From positions 1-27,076 of the forward strand of contig JAZRFV010000006.1 in assembly GCA_045643825.1 (NCBI GenBank): a DNA stretch of 27,076 nucleotides, given 5' to 3'. The position numbers and the translations under genes are program-made. The notes under the pieces were generated by a model, which made no database searches, was not told the origin of the DNA, and was given only the letters and a program-made list of their open reading frames with translations. Shown piece by piece: positions 7,619-13,856 of this stretch. Within the stretch, counting starts at the first letter, position 1; the number at the start of each line of letters is the position of its first letter. Source of the stretch: Scatosoma sp045643825. GTDB taxonomy: Bacteria; Bacillota; Clostridia; Christensenellales; Borkfalkiaceae.

Positions 7619-9130
7619 TTATTTTTTAGGTTTCATCGTGGGGAAGAGGATAACGTCACGGATGGTGGAGCTATCCGTCAACAACATTACGAAACGGTCA
7701 AGCCCCATCCCAAGGCCGCCTGTGGGAGGCAAACCGTATTCCAAAGCGTTGATGAAATCTTCGTCCACCTGCGCTTCGTTGTTACCCTTCGCACGCTTTG
7801 CTTCCACCTGTTTTACCATACGTTGTTTTTGGTCGATGGGATCGTTCAACTCCGAGAAGGCGTTGCCGTATTCGTGACCGCAAATGAAATATTCAAAACG
7901 TTCGGTAAATGCAGGGTTGGAAGGCTTACGCTTTGCCAAAGGCGAGTTTTCTACGGGATAATCGTAGATGAAGGTAGGTTGAATGAGCTTATCTTCAACG
8001 AATGCGTCGAAGAGTTCGATAAGCACCCAACCCTTGGTTGCATTTTCGTGTTCAAGCTCTACGCCAAGGCCCTTTGCCGCTTCACGAGCGTCTTCATCCG
8101 TAGCCCAATCGTTGTAATCAACGCCAGCGTACTTCTTAACAGCCTCCGCCATCGTCAATCTCGTCCAATCGCCCATGTGGATTTCCGTACCCTGATAGGT
8201 GATATCAAGCGTACCGCAAACCTTCAAGGTAACCGTCTTGTACAAGTCTTCAATCATATCCATCATATCGAAATAGTCGCTGTATGCTTCGTACATTTCG
8301 ATGGAGGTGAATTCGGGGTTGTGGTAAGCGTCCATACCTTCGTTACGGAAGATACGACCTACTTCGTATACCTTGTCCATACCGCCAACAATCAAACGCT
8401 TCAAGAAAAGCTCCGTTTCGATACGCATATACATATCCAAATCCAACGCATTGTGATGCGTTTTGAAGGGACGAGCGTCCGCACCGATTTCCAAAGGCAA
8501 AAGGGTGGGGGTATCTACTTCCAAATAACCACGGTTGTCGAGGAAGTTACGGATTTCCTTCAAAATTTGCGAACGAACACGGAAGGTATCACGAACGTCC
8601 TTGTTCATAATCAAATCAAGGTGACGCAAACGATATTTCATATCCTTATCCTGCAAGCCGTTGTGCTTTTCAGGAAGGGGAAGGAGGGATTTCGTCAAGA
8701 GCGTCAATTCGGTTACGTGGATGGAAATTTCACCCGTTTGGGTTTTGAACACGAAACCCTTCAAACCGAAGATATCACCGATGTCGTAATCCTTCTTGTA
8801 TGCCATGTAGTTTTCTTCGCCGATATCCTGACGGGTAACGTAAACCTGAATCAAACCACTTCTATCCGAAATGTGAGAGAAGGAAGCCTTACCCATAATA
8901 CGGCGGGACATCATACGGCCTGCGATTGCAACCGTCTTGCCTTCGTATGCTTCAAAGTTATTTTTAATCGTTTCCGAATCCGCGTCTACGGGATATTTTA
9001 CCTGCTCGTAAGGGTTTTTACCTTCTGCAACCAATTTTGCGAGCTTTTCACGGCGGATACGCGCCTGCTCGATAAGTTGTTCTTCTTCCGATACCTCTAC
9101 GGGTGCTTTTACATTTTTATTTTCTTGCAT
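7619..9130 (-). CDS. lysS: Lysyl-tRNA synthetase, class II
   Basis: Protein of 503 aa, standard length. It charges tRNA-Lys with lysine in the cytoplasm. Domains in order: a helical N-terminus (1-50), an OB-fold anticodon-binding domain (about 65-165) and a class II catalytic core. Motif 1 is around RGYLEVDTPTL, motif 2 is RNEGMDAYHNPEFTSIEMYE, and motif 3 is GLGMGLDRFVMLL near the C-terminus. AGAGG lies 8 nt before the ATG. It follows greA by 56 nt on the same strand, an order common in Clostridia, and the gap contains a 13-nt palindrome (9169-9181). No T-box leader (no AGGGTGGNACCGCG element) is present upstream. A structured terminator follows. Confidence 0.97.
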   Translation of the reverse strand: MQENKNVKAPVEVSEEEQLIEQARIRREKLAKLVAEGKNPYEQVKYPVDADSETIKNNFEAYEGKTVAIAGRMMSRRIMGKASFSHISDRSGLIQVYVTRQDIGEENYMAYKKDYDIGDIFGLKGFVFKTQTGEISIHVTELTLLTKSLLPLPEKHNGLQDKDMKYRLRHLDLIMNKDVRDTFRVRSQILKEIRNFLDNRGYLEVDTPTLLPLEIGADARPFKTHHNALDLDMYMRIETELFLKRLIVGGMDKVYEVGRIFRNEGMDAYHNPEFTSIEMYEAYSDYFDMMDMIEDLYKTVTLKVCGTLDITYQGTEIHMGDWTRLTMAEAVKKYAGVDYNDWATDEDAREAAKGLGVELEHENATKGWVLIELFDAFVEDKLIQPTFIYDYPVENSPLAKRKPSNPAFTERFEYFICGHEYGNAFSELNDPIDQKQRMVKQVEAKRAKGNNEAQVDEDFINALEYGLPPTGGLGMGLDRFVMLLTDSSTIRDVILFPTMKPKK

Positions 9131-9162
9131 TTGTAAACCTCTCGTATATGTTATAACCTAAC

Positions 9163-9181
9163 TCAACGCATACCTGGTATG
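9163..9181 (-). repeat. Post-stop palindrome, copy 1 (after greA)
   Basis: On the minus strand CATACCAGGTATGCGTTGA, with a 13-nt palindromic core CATACC-A-GGTATG. It begins 5 nt after the greA stop codon. The same 19 nt occur after rlmI. Confidence 0.75.
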
Positions 9182-9186
9182 GTCAT

Positions 9187-9657
9187 TTAGGCAATATTCT
9201 TAATAATCAAGTAGTATTCGCCTTCAGGAGCAACAACCCTTACTCTGTCACCAACCTTGTGTTTCAACAAAGCCGCACCAACGGGAGACTCGTTCGAAAT
9301 CTTGTTTTCCATTGCGTTTGCTTCGGTGGAACCGGTGATTTCGTAGGTATCTTCTTCGTCCATATCTTCGTCGTAAACGGTTACCTTCGAACCAATGTGT
9401 ACGAAAGAAGTATCGGTATTTTCTTCCAAAATAACCGCATTTTTAATCTTGTAGTCAAGCTCTACAATTTCACCTTCGTTTGCCGCTTGTTCGTTACGAG
9501 CTGCATCGTATTCCGCATTTTCGGAAAGGTCGCCGTGGCTTCTTGCTTCCGTGATACGATCCACGATTTCTTGACGTTTTACGATCTGCAAATATTCAAG
9601 GTGCTTCTTTGCTTCTTCGTAGCCTTTTTTGGTCATAATAAATTGTTGTTCTGCCAT
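9187..9657 (-). CDS. greA: Transcription elongation factor GreA
   Basis: Protein of 156 aa, the family's usual size. GreA enters the secondary channel of RNA polymerase and stimulates cleavage of backtracked transcripts. The N-terminal coiled coil (about 10-75) carries the acidic tip GDLSENAEYDAA, with the Asp and Glu needed for cleavage. The C-terminal FKBP-like domain (about 80-156) includes NESPVGAALLKHKVGD. AGGAGG sits 6 nt before the ATG. It is first in a greA-lysS operon driven by the promoter at 9835-9863, with a leader of about 170 nt that can fold into several hairpins. Confidence 0.97.
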   Translation of the reverse strand: MAEQQFIMTKKGYEEAKKHLEYLQIVKRQEIVDRITEARSHGDLSENAEYDAARNEQAANEGEIVELDYKIKNAVILEENTDTSFVHIGSKVTVYDEDMDEEDTYEITGSTEANAMENKISNESPVGAALLKHKVGDRVRVVAPEGEYYLIIKNIA

Positions 9658-9829
9658 ATATCCTCCTGCTCCGCATCCGTATTTTCGGGCTTTGTTTTTG
9701 GGGTTTGTAGCCTGAAATCGAACCCAAAATCCTCAAAACTACACGAAAAAAACCGCCCCTATGCGGAAGCTTAAAAATACAACCGTGACTTTTTGGGAAA
9801 CCAAAAGCCACGGCATTCATTCTTTACGG
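9658..9829 (-). promoter_or_regulatory. Long structured 5' leader of greA
   Basis: Between the expected transcription start (about 9828) and the greA ribosome binding site the RNA can form three structures. The first is a strong hairpin (9813-9783: CCGTG, an inner TTTTGG/CCAAAA stem, CACGG). The second is a short CCGC/GCGG hairpin followed by seven Ts, terminator-like, around 9774-9753. The third is GGGTT...AACCC (9725-9701) enclosing TCGATTTCAGGCTAC. I match none of these to a known riboswitch class. Confidence 0.6.
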
Positions 9830-9834
9830 TTGTT

Positions 9835-9863
9835 ATTATATCTTATTTTATGCACTTTGTCAA
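9835..9863 (-). promoter_or_regulatory. Consensus sigma-A promoter of greA-lysS
   Basis: Minus strand TTGACA (9858-9863), exactly 17 bp, TATAAT (9835-9840). Both hexamers are perfect, predicting strong basal transcription and hence a role for the leader downstream. Confidence 0.9.
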
Positions 9864-9930
9864 TGATTTTTGCAGGTTTTTGAAAGAATTTCACTCGTTT
9901 TCAACGCTGTAAACACACTTTTCCACACAA

Positions 9931-10185
9931 TCAATGCAGGTTTTCGATAAAAAACTGATCGTACTCGATCCCATCCACAAAATCTCGGGGTAAAAACTTC
10001 ACACGATTAAACTTTGCAAAGTTGAAAATGTGCGTTTTTAAAAGCACGGGGGTAGGGACGTCCAGCTCGCTGCAAATATCCGTCAAATAGTCGAAAAAGT
10101 GCGAATACGTCAACCGTTCGGGGTTTTCGTATACGTACTGCTTGCAAATATGTCCGTCTTTCATTAATTTTGCCCAAAGCCGCAT
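9931..10185 (-). CDS. Small conserved protein of unknown function
   Basis: Protein of 84 aa starting MRLWAKLMKDGH. It resembles a short protein family of unknown role seen widely in Clostridia, recognisable by the MRLWAK start followed by a segment like ICSELDVPTPVLL, but no activity is known to me. The ATG at 10183-10185 is chosen over a GTG three codons upstream, because GAGGTG then lies 8 nt before the start, whereas the GTG would overlap it. No membrane helix or signal peptide is visible. It has its own promoter (10209-10237) and is divergent from the pdaB-like gene. Confidence 0.75.
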   Translation of the reverse strand: MRLWAKLMKDGHICKQYVYENPERLTYSHFFDYLTDICSELDVPTPVLLKTHIFNFAKFNRVKFLPRDFVDGIEYDQFFIENLH

Positions 10186-10208
10186 AATTTTCACCTCATT
10201 TCCCTGCT

Positions 10209-10237
10209 ATTATACACGGTTTTTGCAAAAATGTAAA
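10209..10237 (-). promoter_or_regulatory. Sigma-A promoter of the 84-aa protein gene
   Basis: Minus strand TTTACA (10232-10237), 17 bp, TATAAT (10209-10214). The leader is under 20 nt and contains only the ribosome binding site. Confidence 0.85.
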
Positions 10238-10295
10238 CTGTTTCCGCCTCGTTTTTCACATTTAGGGTATATTCCCGACTTGAAACGAATATGGT

Positions 10296-10328
10296 AAGGT
10301 GTACCAAGAGTGAACACCTTGCGTTTTT
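10296..10328 (+). terminator. Possible terminator-like hairpin upstream of pdaB
   Basis: AAGGTGT (10296-10302) pairs with ACACCTT (10314-10320) around an 11-nt loop and is followed by GCGTTTTT. There is no gene just upstream on this strand. It may be a leader attenuator for the pdaB-like gene or an operator; on the minus strand it has no T-tract. Confidence 0.35.
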
Positions 10329-10404
10329 GATAAGATTTCCTAATTTTTTACAAAATTTCCGAAATTTCTTACTTTGTAAACCGCTATGATGGAGGTAGAT
10401 TTCT

Positions 10405-11214
10405 TTGCACCCCTTCCCCAAAACACATAAACGAGCGTTTTTTATCGTTTTTACCCTGATTTTCACCGCCGTTTTTGCCATTGTTTCCACCGTGTTTTGC
10501 TGCGTAAAACGCGCAGAAAAAGTAAAAACGATGGGGGCAGGTACGAGTTTATCGCGTTCTTTACCCATTTATTCGGTTGAAACAAGCGAGAAGAAAATCG
10601 CCATCAGTTTCGACTGCGCCTGGGGGGTAGATTTCACCGACAAACTGCTTGACGTGATGGCAAAAAACGACGTTCGCTGCACATTTTTCGCCGTACAATT
10701 TTGGGTGGAAAAGTACCCGGAGTACGTGGAAAAAATTATATCCGCAGGACATGAAATGGGTACGCACAGCCGCACCCACTCCTATATGAGTAAGCTTTCC
10801 GAGGCGGAAATCACGGACGAGTTGACCACCTCCTGCGCCGCCATCGAGCGTTTGACAGGACAAAAGGTCACCCTATTTCGACCGCCCTACGGCGATTACA
10901 ACAACCTTTTAATTAACACCTCAAATAAGCTGGGATTATACCCTATTCAATGGGACGTGGACTCGCTCGATTGGAAAAATCTATCCGCAAATGAGATTGC
11001 GATGCGGGTAATCAACGGGGTAAAAAACGGCTCTATCATCCTTTGCCACAACAATGCCCTGCACACCGCCGAGGCATTACCCCTTATCTTTTCCACTCTC
11101 AAAAATCGCGGGTACGAGTTTGTGCCGATTAGCGAGCTTATCTACAAAGACAATTACCACATCGATCCTTCGGGTAGAATGAGGAAAACCGAGCCAAACG
11201 TTGGCACAAAGTGA
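10405..11214 (+). CDS. PdaB-like polysaccharide deacetylase (NodB fold)
   Basis: Protein of 269 aa: an N-terminal membrane anchor (about 12-34) and an extracytoplasmic NodB-type deacetylase domain (about 60-260). The catalytic motif is SFDCAWG (Asp70) rather than TFDDGP. The SFDxAWG form is typical of the sporulation protein PdaB. Zinc ligands HSRTH (121-125), RPPYGDYN and a C-terminal ILCHN are all present. Relatives act on peptidoglycan or cortex, and PdaB is needed for stable spores in Bacillus. The start is TTG at 10405, chosen because GGAGG lies 9 nt upstream and no ATG fits. No clear sigma-A promoter is seen, consistent with sporulation-sigma control, though I could not identify one firmly. 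A GGGGGCAGGTACG motif lies in the linker after the anchor. Confidence 0.85.
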   Translation: MHPFPKTHKRAFFIVFTLIFTAVFAIVSTVFCCVKRAEKVKTMGAGTSLSRSLPIYSVETSEKKIAISFDCAWGVDFTDKLLDVMAKNDVRCTFFAVQFWVEKYPEYVEKIISAGHEMGTHSRTHSYMSKLSEAEITDELTTSCAAIERLTGQKVTLFRPPYGDYNNLLINTSNKLGLYPIQWDVDSLDWKNLSANEIAMRVINGVKNGSIILCHNNALHTAEALPLIFSTLKNRGYEFVPISELIYKDNYHIDPSGRMRKTEPNVGTK

Positions 11215-11260
11215 TTTTTGCGACAAAAATATAATTTACATAGTACAAGAGGAGGTTTTT

Positions 11261-11965
11261 ATGAACTACGTTACAGAAAAAAACAACAAGGTCTACGTGA
11301 TGGGGGAAATCGTCAGCGACGCTACCTTTTCCCACGAGGTTTACGGCGAGGGTTTTTACGAATTTTTCGTCCGAGTGATGCGCCTTTCAGGCCAAGCGGA
11401 CATCCTGCCCGTCACCCTTTCCGAACGATTGATACAAGGCGCCATGCTGTCCAAAGGCAAGCAAATTTGCGCCGTTGGACAATTCCGCAGCTACAACAAA
11501 ATCGAAAACGGAAAATCACGTTTGATGTTGACCGTTTTCGTGCGGGAGCTTCTTGACGAGCTTCCCGACAAGAACCCGAACACTATACTTTTGAGCGGTT
11601 ATATTTGCAAACCGCCCATCTACCGCACCACTCCCTTCAACCGTGAAATCGCCGACGTGCTGGTTGCCGTCAACCGTGCCTACAACAAATCCGACTACAT
11701 TCCTTGCATCGCTTGGGGTAGAAATGCGCGGTTTGTGAAAAACCTCGGCGTGGGGGACAGGATAGCGATTTCAGGTAGAATCCAGAGCCGTGAATATCAA
11801 AAGAAGCTATCCGAAACGGACACCCGCACGATGGTGGCTTACGAGGTATCCGTTTCCAAGCTCGCCGCGTTTGACTCCGCGGAAGATTTTGACATCGACA
11901 GCGAGTTTGACCTCTATTCCTTGCAGGGTAAGACGGAGGCGTTAGCGGTGACGGCGGATTTTTAA
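11261..11965 (+). CDS. Single-stranded DNA-binding protein with two OB folds
   Basis: Protein of 234 aa. The first half (about 8-100) has an OB-like fold with the SHEVYGEGFYEF segment seen in a clostridial SSB-like family. The second half (about 106-205) is a classic SSB fold with FNREIADVLVAVNRAYNKSD and YIPCIAWGRNARF. Standard bacterial SSB has one OB fold and an acidic tail ending DDDIPF; here the tail lacks that motif and ends VTADF. It probably binds single-stranded DNA during replication or repair, perhaps as an accessory to the main SSB. The ATG at 11261 is chosen because AGAGGAGG lies 5 nt upstream; the reading frame is open further upstream without a site. TATAAT at 11230-11235 could be its -10, but no good -35 is visible. 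A terminator follows at 11980. Confidence 0.82.
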   Translation: MNYVTEKNNKVYVMGEIVSDATFSHEVYGEGFYEFFVRVMRLSGQADILPVTLSERLIQGAMLSKGKQICAVGQFRSYNKIENGKSRLMLTVFVRELLDELPDKNPNTILLSGYICKPPIYRTTPFNREIADVLVAVNRAYNKSDYIPCIAWGRNARFVKNLGVGDRIAISGRIQSREYQKKLSETDTRTMVAYEVSVSKLAAFDSAEDFDIDSEFDLYSLQGKTEALAVTADF

Positions 11966-11979
11966 GGGTGAAAATGTAC

Positions 11980-12003
11980 GGACGGCGCAAGCCGTCCTTT
12001 TTC
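11980..12003 (+). terminator. Intrinsic terminator after the SSB-like gene
   Basis: GGACGGC (11980-11986), GCAA tetraloop, GCCGTCC (11991-11997), then TTTTT. Confidence 0.9.
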
Positions 12004-12008
12004 TATGA

Positions 12009-12037
12009 TTGACAAGTACGCAAAAAAGTGCTATACT
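12009..12037 (+). promoter_or_regulatory. Sigma-A promoter of the Cas4-like nuclease gene
   Basis: TTGACA (12009-12014), 17 bp, TATACT (12032-12037). It starts directly after the preceding terminator, so the nuclease gene is an independent unit. Confidence 0.85.
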
Positions 12038-12064
12038 ATTTTTACCAAAATAAGGAGGGTGCGT

Positions 12065-12781
12065 ATGCCGATTTCAAAAACCGATTTTATCCGTGGTTTG
12101 CAATGCGAAAAGATGTTGTGGCTGGATGCACACGCGCCCGAATATAAGATTATCCCTCCCGAGGTGCAGGCTCGCTTGGATGCAGGCAACGATTTTGGGG
12201 ACAAGGCGATGGGGATTTTCGGCGATTTTGTGGAAACCACCACATTCCGTGAGGACGGCAGATTGTACTACGCCGCAATGATTGAAAAAACGAAGGCACT
12301 CCTTGAAGAAAACACCCCCGTGATTTGCGAGGCGGCTTTCACCTGGTATGGGAACTACTGCGCAGCCGATATCCTGCGACGCGAGAGGAACGGCTACACC
12401 TTGTACGAGGTGAAAAATACCTTTTCCATACGGAAGGAATTTATCACCGATTTGGGGTTCCAAAGCCTTATCTTAAAAAAGTGTGGGGTGAAAGTGAACG
12501 CCCGCAAACTGATTTTGCGAGGGGATACGCCGCCCGAAGGGTGCGTTTTACCACCCGACGAGCCGTTTGAAAAGGAAGAATTTCTCGAACGCGACGGTTT
12601 TAGCTACCGCATTGTGGACGTGACGAAGGGGGCGCGCGTGACCGAGCGTTTGGCATCCGACCGCATTTTTGAGTTGGGTAAATTGAAGCGTAAGGATGCG
12701 ACGATGCCCGATATTTCACCGTCCGAGCATTGCGAAAAACCGTACCGTTGCTGGTATTACGAGTATTGCCACAAAAACTAA
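12065..12781 (+). CDS. Stand-alone Cas4/RecB-like PD-(D/E)XK nuclease
   Basis: Protein of 238 aa. The N-terminus, ISKTDFIRGLQCEKMLWL, matches the opening of the nuclease half of DUF2779 proteins. The putative active site is Asp102 in AADIL and Glu115-x-Lys117 in YEVKN, followed by a QxxxL-like helix (DLGFQSLIL). Cys14 plus Cys223, Cys229 and Cys235 (CX5CX5C at the extreme C-terminus) could hold an iron-sulfur cluster as in Cas4 and AddB. DUF2779 proteins usually continue into an RNase H-like domain; here the protein stops after the cysteines, so it is a short stand-alone form. The ATG at 12065 follows AGGAGGG by 4-5 nt; an open frame further upstream overlaps the promoter and is not the start. 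No cas genes or repeats are nearby. Likely role: DNA end processing. Substrate unknown. Confidence 0.72.
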   Translation: MPISKTDFIRGLQCEKMLWLDAHAPEYKIIPPEVQARLDAGNDFGDKAMGIFGDFVETTTFREDGRLYYAAMIEKTKALLEENTPVICEAAFTWYGNYCAADILRRERNGYTLYEVKNTFSIRKEFITDLGFQSLILKKCGVKVNARKLILRGDTPPEGCVLPPDEPFEKEEFLERDGFSYRIVDVTKGARVTERLASDRIFELGKLKRKDATMPDISPSEHCEKPYRCWYYEYCHKN

Positions 12782-12790
12782 AACTTTTAC

Positions 12791-12820
12791 AAGGGTTTTG
12801 CGATTTGCAAAGCCCTTTTT
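12791..12820 (+). terminator. Intrinsic terminator after the Cas4-like gene
   Basis: AAGGGTTTTGC (12791-12801) pairs with GCAAAGCCCTT (12807-12817), one G-U pair, followed by Ts. Confidence 0.85.
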
Positions 12821-12884
12821 CGTTCTATTTTTCCCTTCCACCGCATACGATAAGATAGAGTAAAAAGCGAGAAGGAGTAAGCAC

Positions 12885-13850
12885 ATGAACGAAGAAATTG
12901 AATACGGCGAAATGTTAGAGATCCCCGTATCCACAGTCAATATTGTACGCAAAAACAACCGCCGTAAAAAAGGGAAAACCCACGAAGAACACGCGGAAAA
13001 CACGCCTTCTATGGATGCGGAATCGCCTTCCACTCCCTTAAAGGAATCGGTGATTGCACAGGTAAACGATCGCTTAAACGAAGCGGACGAAACGCCAACG
13101 AGTGGTGAGGAATTATCCCCTGAAACGGTGGAAAACGCCGCCACCGAAGGTCGGTTAAACCTGGACTCCATCCCCGAACGGATTGATACGGTACGTCTCT
13201 ATTCCACCGAGGAAACGGAAGGGTGGAGAGGCAGCCTTTATCCACAAGATTATACCCTTAATAATGAAAATGAAGGGGGCAGGTATGCGTTGAATAATAA
13301 AAAACTAAAAAATCGCACAGCAAAAATTGCCTTAAACGTCGAATTTGTTGCGGCATGTGCGTTGTGTGGAGGTATCTTTCTCACCAACGTTCTTATGCCG
13401 AATAGCGCCATCAACACCTTCTTCCGTTCTATGAGTTCTACCTCCGCGGCCGCTCAAACGGATACCCGGCATTACACCGATTTCACCTTATCCCCCGTGG
13501 TTAGCGAGCTGTCGGAGACCGAGCTTTCCTTGTCCCCTACGGGTATTTTAACCTTCACCGACGATTGCTGTGTGTATCCCGCCGCCAACGGAAAGGTGGA
13601 AAGCGTACAGCAAAATGCGGACGGCTCCTACACCGTAAAAATAGCCCATTCCGACACCTTCACGGGGGTGTTCAGCGGTTTAGACGCCGTCTATTATGGC
13701 GAAGGGGATACCGTGCTTTCCAACGTCCCCCTCGGTTACAGCGACGGCGAAGGCGAGGTGCAGGTGACCATGTATTCGGGCGGAGTTCTTTTAAACTGCT
13801 TTCAGTTGACGGAAGAAAACTGCCTTGCGTGGCTTGAGTCAAAGGAATAA
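12885..13850 (+). CDS. SpoIVFA-like membrane protein with inactive LytM domain
   Basis: Protein of 321 aa. A long, charged, low-complexity cytoplasmic region (1-145) precedes one transmembrane helix (about 148-170) and an extracytoplasmic domain. The C-terminal part (about 230-305) has the LytM/M23 pattern, with YPAANGKVESV, a beta-rich GSYTVKIAH and a GxGDTVxxxxPLG turn. It lacks the HxH metal site, as in SpoIVFA. In Bacillus, SpoIVFA holds SpoIVFB in check in the mother cell until a forespore signal arrives and sigma-K is processed. The assignment leans heavily on the next gene being a SpoIVFB-type protease, the standard order. The ribosome binding site is GAAGGAG. One GGGGGCAGGTATG motif lies in the linker just before the membrane helix. 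The cytoplasmic part is longer than I expect for SpoIVFA. Confidence 0.72.
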   Translation: MNEEIEYGEMLEIPVSTVNIVRKNNRRKKGKTHEEHAENTPSMDAESPSTPLKESVIAQVNDRLNEADETPTSGEELSPETVENAATEGRLNLDSIPERIDTVRLYSTEETEGWRGSLYPQDYTLNNENEGGRYALNNKKLKNRTAKIALNVEFVAACALCGGIFLTNVLMPNSAINTFFRSMSSTSAAAQTDTRHYTDFTLSPVVSELSETELSLSPTGILTFTDDCCVYPAANGKVESVQQNADGSYTVKIAHSDTFTGVFSGLDAVYYGEGDTVLSNVPLGYSDGEGEVQVTMYSGGVLLNCFQLTEENCLAWLESKE

Positions 13851-13856
13851 TTCCCT

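Noticed and set aside
7823..9136. 437-codon open frame antisense to lysS
   Set aside because: It is fully contained in the complement of lysS, with no start signal or recognisable domain.
9131..9186. A T-box leader for lysS
   Set aside because: The gap from greA is 56 nt and lacks the AGGGTGGNACCGCG element.
12338..12350. CACCTGGTATGGG inside the Cas4-like gene as another palindrome copy
   Set aside because: Only one half-site matches, and it lies within a coding frame with no relation to a stop codon.
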